In this document: positions 10,986 to 22,470 of the stretch, one piece after another
Numbering within the stretch: position 1 is the first letter of the stretch
Layout: every line of letters starts with the position of its first letter
DNA from: Climacteris rufus
Lineage: Eukaryota > Chordata > Aves > Passeriformes > Climacteridae
DNA: 64,000 nucleotides
Direction of reading: 5' to 3'
NCBI GenBank assembly: GCA_013398175.1
Contig: VZRZ01006449.1
Coordinates: forward strand, 121,700-185,699
The notes under the pieces: generated by a model
What the model saw: the letters and a program-made list of their open reading frames with translations, nothing else
What the model was told of the DNA's origin: nothing
Database searches by the model: none
Position numbers and translations under genes: made by a program

Positions 10986-13900
10986 GACAAGGCAGTTTAC
11001 TAAAGGAAAAGCCAAAGCTTGTGTATGCAAGCAATGAAAATACAAGATTTTATTCCCTACATCCCATCAGTAGCACACACCCATAATTCTTCTTTTTTTT
11101 TCTGTGTACCATCCCAGAAATTGCTGCCAAGAGCTAGATTCTGATACCCAAATTCATAACAAATAATTATGTTTCATAGGTGTCTCTCCCACTTACAAAT
11201 ACATATGGTATTTAAATCAAAACTCTGCTGAGACATGTAGTATAAGTGTTATATATTTGATGGCAGTGAAAAAAAGCATCAGGAAGTGTCTACCAGCTTT
11301 CTACAAGATCTTAAGCCTGTGATATCAACACTGTTTTTATCACATATCCAAGCACAGCCCCGTACCATCTATAATGAAGACAATTAACTCCATCCCAGCC
11401 AAACCCTGCACAGAGACATATCTTTTACAATGGTGAAAGAGCTGTGGAAAACTTGCTCCTTCCCTTTGAAACTCAGTAGGATGCCTTGTGAAGATCATTT
11501 AATTCAAAATACATGTAGTACAGAGCAGCAGCTGTTTCTGCAGCATCGAGTGGACTCGTGGTTGCTTAAGCTTCAGGAGAAGTGAGGAGGATCGATACAT
11601 GGATTTGTGTGGGAAAACTATCCTGGTCTGGATTAAATGCAAGCTGAAGTTATTGACAACACATAAAAAGTAAATAGGGTATAGACTGGACACCACTTGT
11701 TTTCCAAGAGCAAGCTTGCTAGAATCTATATGGATTCCAGACTTGCTCAAATTACATTCATTTGGATTTGTTTTCTCTGTGGAAAGGAAACCTTTGCTTT
11801 TAGGCGCATTCCTCAGCATTTTAGGATTGGCTTTTAGGAGTCCTGACATCCTAATAGTCCCCTGTCCCCTAAGAGGGTTTAATTTAGCCCCTGATGGCAT
11901 GACTGTGGTGTACTGGGTTTTTGGGATTGCTCAGCCATAATTACAACCTCACACTGCCTAAACTGCAGGGGACAGCTCATGAAATGATATGTTTAGCTTT
12001 GGTTGCCATTGTCATTCCCTTGATGAGAAAGAAACAGTGCTAGAATGCTCAAATGGATTGTTTGCTTCGTTTTCAGAAGTGATTTATGCTGAGATGTTTG
12101 TAATCTGTTCACAAATTCTGCTTGTGGGAGAAAAGTAGCTGAGAGAAGCTCTTCAGTCAGAGGATGCTGATAAATGGCCTCCTAGACAGTTTTGTCCTAT
12201 TCTCCTACCTTGCTTTTATCCATGCACCTGATTCCAGCAGAACTAGGCTTCAAATGGAGACTGGGATTATGTACACTGGATTATGTTACGCTTTCTGGGA
12301 CAGTCAAGTCTGTTCTCTTGCCTTGGGGCTGATGGGTGTTGCTGGTATGCCTGAAGCACCTAACCATGCTTTGGAAAATCGTTGGCAGTGAGTTCCTGAG
12401 TAGTGACTAACCCAGCTGTAATTTAGGAAACATGTAAAATTGGGCATATCTTCAAAGCTGCTGCTGATGCCACAAGGTTGGGTACAGCAGTGTGGTGGTA
12501 CCATCAGGAGTTGCATTGTTTGTGCCAGAAGTTTCCACATTGAAAATTGTCCAAATGGTAATGGATTGGAGGCAGCAGATTTCATTCATTCCAAGAAGAA
12601 AAAAAAACATAACTGATGGGATGGACAAGAATTATTTTCATGAAATAATCCTTTCTTGGCTTCTCTGCTAGAGAAAACTTGCCTGAAAGCTTGAGAAGCA
12701 GATTAAGTAAAAGTTAAAGGCTCTCCTCAGTTTTCAATTGTGCTTATTATTGAATGACTTTTTTAGTAGGTTTTGGGACTCTATTCAGACACACACTTAT
12801 CTGCTGACAATCCAGTAAAGATTTACACTTCTGCAAGCTCAGAACTCAATTATTGTAATCATTTTATGCTCAGTTATTGGTGAGGCTGTTCCACTGAGTC
12901 AGAGTTAGTTCCAAAGACAGCACTAAGATTACATAAATTGTTACAGGTAGCTCAGTCCAGTTTGTGTGCTTCACAGTTGGCATCTAGCAGCTTGAACTGC
13001 TGGTTTTGATTGTGAGAACTGTGGGAGGTTTTGTTTAGGACCTTTTCCTGTCTTTGCCTCATGCTCCTGTATGAACAGCTGAACATCCATGTTGCAAACT
13101 CTGTGCTTGATGAACTCACTGTTTTGTACATAAATGTTCCTTGAAAACAAAAAAATGAATCCTGCTCTGCTTCTAAACAATACCAACCATGATTTTTTCA
13201 ACTTACCACCTCATTCATTGTATACTCTGTTTTCTGTTTATGATTTCTTTACAGTTTTGATGACTATCTAGAGTGATATTTAAGAAATAATTTTGTGTTT
13301 GGTTTTGTTATTCAGCTTCTCCCTTAATAAGAGGGAGAAATATCAGTTCAGGTCTGTATATAGGTGTGGCTATTTTGTATTCTTGTTCAAGTTCCGAAGC
13401 TGAGGCTTTAACAACAAATTTGTCTGGAAAAAAATAAAATCCTGTAAAAGCAACAGAGTTTTTAAGAATAGCATATCTTTCTCCATTAAAGCATGTCAAG
13501 CCTTATCTCAAGTGTATTTCTGAGTTTGCCACTTTCCATTCTTGTTCTAGTGTCACTGAATTAACCTTCTATACACAGTATGATCTCAGAATCAAACAGT
13601 TGTTAAGACCTTGAAGGTAAAACTCTAAAGATGTCATATGTCTTCAGAGAATTGCTTGTCTGAATGAAGCAGTCATCCCTTTTCCTTTTAAAGAAAGGGG
13701 AAAGTACATTGTAAAAATACTGAGCTTCGTAGTTGTGAATCCTGTCATTGTTCCATGCAGAAACCAAGTGTTCAGCTATCCTGGAAAATAGGTTGTTCTC
13801 ACGTTAGCAGAAGTGTCAGGTTCAGGACTGAGTCCATGTCCACTGACACTCTGAGTTACCTCAACATCTTTTAGTCTTGTTTTTACATCTTTGCCTTGTG

Positions 13901-16227
13901 AAGGGTGTCAAAATGCAGAATTAGTCCCCTAAGTTCTGTTTGTGCCCTCCAGCACTCCCCCCCTGCAGCTACTGCTACTACCCCACCTGCCTTAAGGAAT
14001 GACTAGGTAAACCTCTGACTAGTTTAAAACTAAGTGTTCTATTTATGATAAAAATTAAAACGTGCCCGTTACTGCAGCACCTCTCAGTCTTTAATGCAAA
14101 CATCCTAATGTGTTACTCTGGCAAAGAGGGCACTCTTAGGAAGGCCTTGCAAAGGGATAGGCAATGATTGACTGGCACTTGATATCAATGAAATTGTTTA
14201 TTGCTAAGACTAGCTAAAAATAAAAGAGAAATAAAAAGAGAGAAAGCAGCACCACAGACAGCAAAAAGGAATTTAGAAAACCTGGTTCTCGAGACAGTTG
14301 AGGAAACACAGATAAGACACTATTTTTGGTTTTTATTTATATTTGAAGTTTGGATTGGCGGGAACTCTGTGTCAGACCTGACGAATTTGGAATTTCATCA
14401 CTCTGATTTCTGTCACTTTTTCATTCCTATTTCCTTTCCACCCTGTAATAGGAACTCCAACATGAAGTGCCACTAACGTGATTGTCATGTCGGGTCACTG
14501 AGTCCCGAAAACTGGGCTGAACAAAAGTTATTCTAAGGTTTTGTTGTTTCAAGCATGGGGCTATATGTTAGCATGCATTTGCTCAGAAGAGAGGGAAAAC
14601 AGGAGAGGAACTCTGGCAGGAGAGACAAGACCTCTGCCAGGAACCAAGTGTACGGAAGGCTGTACAAAGGCAAATAATTTGAAAATTTAGCCACTTGTAT
14701 TAATATTTGCTTCATAGCTTTTCCTGAAACATCATAGATTTTGAAAGCCGATGCAAGGCTAGTGAAATAAAACAAAATATATCTAATAAATACTTTTGTG
14801 TAAATTGCCAGCTAAAAAGAATACTTCTGCCCACACAGAAAGGGGACGTACAATTGCTTAAGTCCCATCATTCACCAAGACTGAAGCGTAGCAAAAGCAT
14901 AAATTCATAACAAGTTTTCTTAAAAAGGACATTTCATTGCCCAAGTTCGCTGTTGCTGCTGCACTATGATTGAATATTAGCTGTGTAGCATTAAAAGGTC
15001 TAAAGTATCTAAAGGTCTCAGAAGTGCTATCATGTCTCCTGGTGAATAGATGTCTTACAGTTTTGGTCCTTTTTCAAACAGATGTCTAACAAAGTGATCA
15101 CAATATTGACTGCTCCAGCTAAGGCAAATGTTTGCAGAACTTTGAATCAGAAAGGAAGGATTACACGTTTTCATGCCCTGTGATGAGCACAGGGGATGAC
15201 ACATGCAGTAGCAACCTCTTTTTCTCTGCATTTTGTCATCCTTGAATTCCTGCAGTGAGTCATCAGCATTTATCACTTTTTTTTTTTCTTGACCTGGGCA
15301 CCTCTATTCCTGTATTTGGTCTGTCTCCAAAAACAGACAACTCACCTCTTGCAGCTGAAGGTTACTTTTGTAAAAAATCAATTCCTATGTTGAGATCTTG
15401 TGTCCGTAATAGAGACTGGTCACAAGAACAGGAAGAATCCAACCTGAGTATTAAAGTTGGTTGAAGTATGGTCCACATTCCCGAGATTTTACATCATGGA
15501 GTATTCCCTTGTAGTCCAAAGAAAAAAATCTGTAATTCTGGGCATTCCAGCAGAGAAATCTGGCATGAGGGTGAAAGGTGCAGCTGAGCCTCAGGTGTGG
15601 GTTTGGATCAGGGTCAGACCACAGCACCTTCCACAGTTCCTTTTCCAACAGCCAGGATCCCAGGGCTGCACTCAGCTGAGGGGCTGCAGGCAGTGGCTTC
15701 CTGCCAGTTTATGCTGCTTGAGGAAACAGTTGTGCAGCTGACTTTCTTCTGCTGCCAGAAATGGTATAAGGGAATTGAAACAGAATGGAAAGAAGCTGAT
15801 CCTGAATATTGTGTTTTATTTTATCATTGTGGTTCATTGAAAGAGACAGAAAGCTGCAGTTTGGTTTCATTCTCCCTGCTATGGATTTCTGTCAGTGCCC
15901 ACACCCGTCCCCCCAAATCCAAACCACTTTTCCATTATTTACAAGTGACGGATGGCACATCATAATTATCAGTTTGTTTGCTACAGAGTTGACCTAGTTG
16001 AGCTGAAAAGCTGTTTTCATTTACACAGACAAGCAGAACTAGCCTGGGATGTTTGTGGAACAATCTGGTGCATAGAAATTTTCTCACTGTAAACATTTTT
16101 CTACAAGAAACACCCACATCCAGAAGGTAAAAGAGGCCCTTAAAACAGGTCCTTAAGGTAATTGCTGCAAATCTGTGGGGTCACTTTTTGATACAGGACT
16201 ACAACCACATTGAAATTAATCTTCATT
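10986..16227. other. Non-coding, no gene seen
   Basis: About 5.2 kb of unique-looking AT-rich DNA. The open frames here (for example 11499-11900 minus and 15597-15965 plus) show no domain, signal or conserved motif that I recognise. Confidence 0.55.
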
Positions 16228-16250
16228 ATATAGTTTAATATAAACTATAT
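16228..16250. repeat. Perfect AT-rich inverted repeat
   Basis: ATATAGTTTA and its exact complement TAAACTATAT are separated by three bases, so a 10-bp stem with a 3-nt loop is possible. A further TATAGTTTATA follows directly. Confidence 0.9.
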
Positions 16251-16279
16251 TTATAGTTTATATGTGGGCAAGGTGGGGC

Positions 16280-16340
16280 TCAGATGAATGTTGGACTTGA
16301 CGATCTTGGAGGTCTTTTCCAACCTCAGCGATTCTATGGA
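16280..16340 (+). mobile_element. CR1 LINE 3' tail fragment
   Basis: ATGTTGGACTTGACGATCTT, then GGTCTTTTCCAACCTCAGCG and ATTCTATGGAAT, form the terminal 60 bases of a CR1 element. Confidence 0.82.
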
Positions 16341-17373
16341 ATATGGCAATGATGCAGTTGTTTCTTGGAACCGAAAATTAAAAGTGTATTTTTCCTGTCA
16401 CCATAAAATATTTCTTCCCTCCTGAAAAGTGCAGCATTACTGAGCATGCATATTCAAAATGTGAATGTCATGAATGCAGACTGACCTGATGCTTTTGACA
16501 GGATAAAAGTCTTTCACCCCATTTAAAATTGATTAACATGTGCATACGAGTACAGAGATTCTAATCCATAGTTTAGGATACAAGCTGACAAAGTTTCTCC
16601 AAAGGGAGAATTCCGTAAGTTCGAAGGTTTGTCCAGCTGCCTGAACCAAGAACAGCTTTCCCTTCCTCATTGCTGTGTGCCACGTTTTATTCAAGTCACA
16701 CTTGCACAGAACTTTCACAGTATTCCCCTGTTGTCTGAGATAATTTACTTTCAGCTTGATCTTGAATAACTGGCCAGAGCTGGTTCTGTTCATCTGTGAA
16801 ACAGAAGGTGTTACATCAGCGCTAAAAGTGCTTGTGGAATGCAAACACTGTGGAAATACCATCAGAAATATGCATGCATGAGAGTATTAGCACTTTAATT
16901 TTCAGCTGCTGAACAATCCCACATGAGCTTTTCAGGTTTTTTGAGCAAGGGGAAGTTCTGCTTGCTTCCTAGGAAACTCCCAGGTGCGTACAAATGAGAC
17001 AGGGTTAAACTACATTGCAGAAGATATCAGTTGTCACTATTTTACGGTGAAGGAAAATTAAAATTATAGCTGTTCAGCAGTGTCTATAAAGAATTGGTTG
17101 GTGACACAGCTTTGTGGGCTCCTTGTGGACTTAAGGCAGTAGGACTCTGCCCAACCATTGTTTGTTAAATCATGTGTTTGGTTCTGGTTTTCTTTTTGTT
17201 AGTATTTTAGCACAAACACGTGTTTTATTTACCTCAAGGGGTACCATAAAATGTCCCCAACAGTCCTTTTAATTTAATGTGATAACAGAGGAGTGAAAAG
17301 GCAGATTTTTATGATGCCAAATTTCTGCTATGGTTTTTTTTTTTTTTTTCTTCTAGTAACTGAGAGGGAGCAG

Positions 17374-17597
17374 GTTTATTTTAGGTGTTAGGAAGAAATC
17401 CTTCCCTGTGAGGGTGGGGAGGCCCTGGCACAGGGTGCCCAGAGAAGCTGTGGCTGCCCCATCCCTGGAAGTGTCCAAGGCCAGGTTGGACAGGGCTTGG
17501 AGCCACCTGGGACCGTGGAAGGTGTCCCTGCCCATGGCAGGGATAGGACTGGATGGGCTTTAAGATCCTTTCCAACCCAAACTATTCTGGGATTCTG
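17374..17597 (+). mobile_element. CR1 LINE, 5'-truncated 3' end
   Basis: It runs TTAGGAAGAAATCCTTCCC, then GGTGGGGAGGCCCTGGCAC and GTGTCCAAGGCCAGGTTGG, and ends in TCCTTTCCAACCCAAACT and ATTCTGGGATTCTG. It is a nearly complete 3' block of the same subtype as the copy at the start of the window. Confidence 0.93.
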
Positions 17598-20500
17598 ACA
17601 TGAATCTTATCCGTTTTTAATTCCACTGCCTTCCTTCCACATTGCCCACATCTCGGTGGACTTTATTGCTCAGTACAAAAACTTAATAATTCTGCTTCTA
17701 TTGTCCTTCTTTCCAACCTTCCTCTGCTTTGGGTCTTATCATCAGAACCTTCATCTCCAGTGGCTCATCTTAGATTGTGGCTTTTTTTGAACTTTCCTTT
17801 TGACTTTGTTTCTCCTAACAGAAGATTTGGGGTTATAATAATGAAAATGTCCCTGATGTTGTGGGGCACAAACTGATCATTAGGAAGAGAAACTGGGATC
17901 CTACTTTTTTTAACACACAGAGATGTCTGTTTGACATGGTTCTATGTAATCCTTGTTTGGAAAGGCAGAAATGAGCCCCTGTTGATTTTGTAGATTTATA
18001 CCTAAACTGAAGCTCAAAAGGGAGAACAAAACTTCCTGCAACTAAAGCAGGAGAGATTCTTATGTAAAACAACTTTCAGTGATGCAATTGTAAATAAATT
18101 CCACCATATTAACCATAGTGTTTCTCCAGAACTTTGACATTCTGAACAAGCTGTTTCATTGCAAAATTAGCAACAGGGCTATTCATAAGGAGTATTTCTT
18201 TGGACGTATTTGAATGGGTTATAACCTATAAGTTACATAATTCCACTTTAGCAAAATATGTGAATTGATGTGCATTCCAAGAAGCCATGTACGACACTCA
18301 TGCAGTGTTTGAGGAACAAGCCATTCCCCAGGATCCCTTTGGGGCAAGGCAAATCTTCTTACAAACATTGTCCTGTTCCAAGGACAGCAAAAGATGATGG
18401 TGTGGAAGTTAAATCAGAATCTTGCAGTAGCTGAATAGGTTTGGAGTGATAGGGTGGTTGCTCTTCTGCTGGATTCCCTGCAAAATAAACCCACGTAAGA
18501 GAACTGCAGAGCTACAGCAGTTTGTGATCAAGGGCAATATTGTGGAATCCTGTGGGAAGCTGTTGGATGGGAGAGGGAGGGGAAAGAGATTAACAGACTC
18601 TGCAGCCAGGTTTCCAATTAATCCTGATAAAGTCTGTCTTGGAGCTAGCTGCATTCCCTGTACGAGCCTTGTGGACTAAAAGGTGATTTTCATTTTCTTT
18701 TCACAGAACATTTAGCAGAGTGGGGTCCTGTCCTGCAGGAGGAGTTTGCAGACAATGTTCTGGTGATGGCAGTACTGACTTGAGTAGCACTGTGCTGATA
18801 GCAAACCCTGATCCACACACCAGGGAGCAGAAACCTCACCTGCATCCATGTCCAATCTCTGTACTTTTGGGAAACTAATGTTTGCAACTTTGCAAAGAGA
18901 GAACCCAACCTTACTCCTCAAGCACCACAGAACTGCAAAAAAAAAAAAAAAGCCCTTCCACTACTGCACACTTCAATTTAAATCTCAGCCATAATCTGGC
19001 CTTGCTTGGTATAAGAATGGGGCTTTTTCACAGTTGATTTTCTTCTAAATTCAGGGACTTTCCACTGAGTTAATCCCTACAGTTATATTCTGGAAGATAC
19101 TGTGCAAAGGAAATGGCCTTAGCAATCATCCCAAATGATTTATGGGATGTTCAATCCAACAGGTATCTCATTCACATTATGCCTTGATGCAGATCTGTCT
19201 AAGCAGAGTGTGTGCGAGCAGATTCATTCACATGTGCTGTAATAAGGCTTCATATCCCTCCAGGAGCTTTCAAAATATGTGGGCTACTTATCCCATTTTT
19301 ATTCATTGATCCATCCACCCTCGAAGCAAAAGATATTATATTTCATAGCTTCAGCCACAAGGACCTCCAGCCTTGCTGAGGAATTTTCTGAACCACTGAC
19401 TCTAATTTCCATATTCTGGGAGAACGGTAGAATGCATTAGATTAATATCTGAACTTAGTAAAGAATTTGATATCGTAGTTCACAAGAATTATTCATGAAA
19501 ATAATCTATCTTGGCTTGACTATGATCCTTTGGAGGAATTAATACTTAAAAATGCTTAAACATGATTGTCTATGAGGATGTAGTTGACCTAGGGAGCAAT
19601 CATGTCAACCCACCGAATGAAAATAAAAATAATGTCACTTATGTAGTCCCTTATCCTACTCAAGGGAGGAAGTTTAGAGTCAGTAAAGTGTTTGAAAAGT
19701 GCTTTGCTGTAAGTGACTGGATATTTTGGCTGACATTCTGCTTTTCAATAGTCTCCATTTTAGGCTTACTTGCATATAAATACATGCTGGCTTATTTTCC
19801 CTAAGAGGCCTCTGGGTGCATTTCATCAGTTAAAAGAATAATTTATAAACCATTAACAATCCTTTGCCAACAACTGGCAACATTTAGTCAAAGCCCAACT
19901 GAAATTAAAGCTGCCATGGTGCCACTAGTGAAGAGCAAACCCACCCACATCTCTTCGTATGACTTTGTTACTTCATGATGGTTTTAGAGAAAGGGAGACC
20001 AGCAGATGCCATTCTGATGGGCATTGGTAAGTGCTTAGGTGAAATACAAATGCCATGGAACTATTAGGTGGTTCGTCTTTGTCAGCAGAGCAGAAAGAAT
20101 TAAGAATAAACTTAGATACCAGATTTGCTGCAACTCGCAAGTACAAGGGTTAGGACCATTGAGAGTTATTTATTTCTACCTAGTTGCTAGCTTTTAGCTT
20201 TTTAAAATTTATCCATAGTGATGAAAAGAAAGGCATTCATAGCCATTAGTTTAAACATTTTCAGGAGTTTCTGTTTTCCAAAGATTTACTATTCCTGGCG
20301 TCACCTGTCCCCAAAATCCCCTTTAGCCCATCTACAAGCTGGAGAATTCTGAACTTGAAACTTGGAATGAATGCTGAGCATGAATATGCCTTTTCCTGGG
20401 ACGGTCAAGTCTGATGCTTTCTAGGCTGTTTTAGTGATTGGGATAAATTTTGTGGAGTTTGTGCCTTGAAAATGAAAGGAACTATCGATTTAATGAGCAG

Positions 20501-21837
20501 TTGCACTTGCTAAAGTGCTTTGCTCAATTTTTTCATGTGTGCCATGATCAAGTACAGCACCAGGGTCACTAAACTATATCTTCATACTTTAATTGCGTGT
20601 CCACATATGTGATTGACTAAAAAATTGATAAATTGGACCTCACAGAAAACAAATAGCTTTAAAAAAGTGCTGCAGATGAGATTTTCTGTTTGTTGCCTTT
20701 TTTCCCCTGCAGCAAAACTCTGTGCAGCCCTGACAGCGAGGATACAAGGTCAGTGGAGATGCTGACATTTAATGCCTGTAGTAAACATTTCAGCATACAG
20801 AAAGCAATTATTTACAGCTTAAGCAGTGAGAAATTACAAAGCTTGTCTTTAGACCTTGTGGCTTCTTGGCTGGTGTTTGCAGAGGTGATGTATACACGAA
20901 AGGATTTCTTTACTGCTGTATTTTCTTTACTGTATTCTCTGTAGATGTTATTGTGCTGAACTTTCTGAAGGCTAATAGCTCACAGAACACAATAAAAAGT
21001 GGTTATTTAGAAACACTTCCACGGCTGTAATACTTTTCTTTTTTTAGCCTCTAATGCACCTTTTTAATAACTTCCAGCTGAAAATACTGCCCTTATTTCC
21101 TAAGAGCTCCTCATGTTTACTAAATCACCAACAGGTTTTGTTCTTTTTACAAACCTCCTCACAAAAACAGCCTGTAAAATATTATTATTTCAAGTAGCAA
21201 TTCACAGGAACAAAGCAGTCCCTTGCTCTGAGCTGGAGAAGTCATGTAGTGGAATGCAGACTTCTTATTCTTTTAAATAGTAAGGATTTTTTAGAAGCTT
21301 ACACAGTTGGTTTTTTTTTTCTGTGAGTGGTGTGTGCTGTATTAATATTTTATAAGTCCTGCTGTGTTACGTGCATTTCACAATCAGAAAATCACACATT
21401 TAGAAATTACAATGCACTTAAGTAATACATTCTTTATAAAATTTAAATTCAAAATAAATTTCTATACAAACCCAAATTATTATTGTCCATTATGAATTGC
21501 TATTATTAAATATTTCAATCCATGACATCATGGTGAGTACCAAAGATGAGTAAAATGTTAATTTAGAACTGTACAAGGAAAAGGACACAAAGGATAAATG
21601 ACAACAGAAAGTGTCAATAAAAAGGTTGAGCACAGCAGGGATGTTGTTTAGTTACAGTGTCTGAGCACCAGGCAACTTGATACAGGTCATTGAAATACAA
21701 CACAAGAAAACAGGAATTAGGGGAACTAAAACTTTTTCTAGGTAGGAAAGTGGTATATAAAAAGAGTGGGAAGGAGAGAAAAGCCAGGAAATTTGTGGCT
21801 CTCTTAAACACTCCATGTTAAATTCTCGTCAAAAATT
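17598..21837. other. Mostly non-coding; contains one odd ORF
   Basis: Unique-looking AT-rich sequence with a run of A (about 18937-18951). Apart from the ORF at 19562-19804, listed separately, nothing resembles a gene. Confidence 0.5.
19562..19804 (+). other. Unidentified 80-codon ORF with C-terminal hydrophobic segment
   Basis: The frame encodes a polar, Asn- and Val-rich N-terminal half (starting MIVYEDVVDLG), a basic patch (GRKFRVSKVFEK) and a hydrophobic stretch of about 25 residues from DWIFWLTFCF to the end. That would be a tail-anchored or single-pass membrane topology. Immediately upstream, a second frame reads ENNLSWLDYDPLEELILKNA and stops three bases before this ATG. I recognise neither peptide. 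AT-rich DNA readily gives hydrophobic frames by chance. The protein-like composition of both pieces is the only support, so this is a candidate (perhaps an old inserted viral or retroelement fragment), not a gene call. Confidence 0.2.
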
Positions 21838-22470
21838 TGGGGCTTTTTCATGCTGTGGTTGGTTGACCTTTGCCAGCTTCCAGCTGCTCAGCCAGCCACT
21901 CCCACAGTCCCCCTCCCCAGCGGGACAGGGGTGAGAACAAGGTGAAAAAGTGAGAACAAGGTGAAAAAGCTCAGGGGCTGAGATACAGACAGGGAGACCA
22001 GGTACCAACTACCAGGCTAAATAGGGAAAATATATTTAGTTTATCGTCAATTAAAGTAGAGTAGGAAAATGCAAAACAGAGACAAAGACTCTGAGACAGT
22101 TTTCTGAGAATATTTCACTGTTTTGTTCAAAAAACCAGTTTTGTTCTTTTTTTTCTTTTCTCCTCTCTCTCACTGTCAAACCGCTCCTCCATCCAAAAGA
22201 AAAAAATCCTCCAACAGTTCCTTTCCTTCCAGCTCTTGAAAATTCCTGAGCAACAACAGCTGTTGGCCTTTCCCTTTGGAGAAACATAAAAGTTATCATC
22301 CTTCAGCTTAAAGCAAGACAATCTGGAGGTGTAGAAAAAAGCTGAACTGCCCTTGGTAGCTGTACTTGCATTCAGTCTGGGCTTCCCAAGGGTAGGTGCC
22401 CCAAATGGCCAACCTGGGCCTTCAGTTAGCAACTTGGATGTACAAGACAGGCAATTCAGGTGAGAAGATA
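21838..22470. mobile_element. ERV/LTR-like fragment
   Basis: The stretch containing GCTGCTCAGCCAGCCACTCCC, CCCTCCCCAGCGGGACAGGG, GAACAAGGTGAAAAAGCTC and GAGATACAGACAGGGAGACC resembles a dispersed avian ERV-associated repeat that I know from its characteristic 'spacing' of these blocks. The part after about 22.1 kb is less certain. Orientation and subfamily are not assigned. Confidence 0.5.
21931..21968 (+). repeat. 19-bp tandem duplication
   Basis: GTGAGAACAAGGTGAAAAA occurs twice in a row (21931-21949 and 21950-21968) inside the ERV-like fragment, a private duplication of one of its blocks. Confidence 0.92.
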
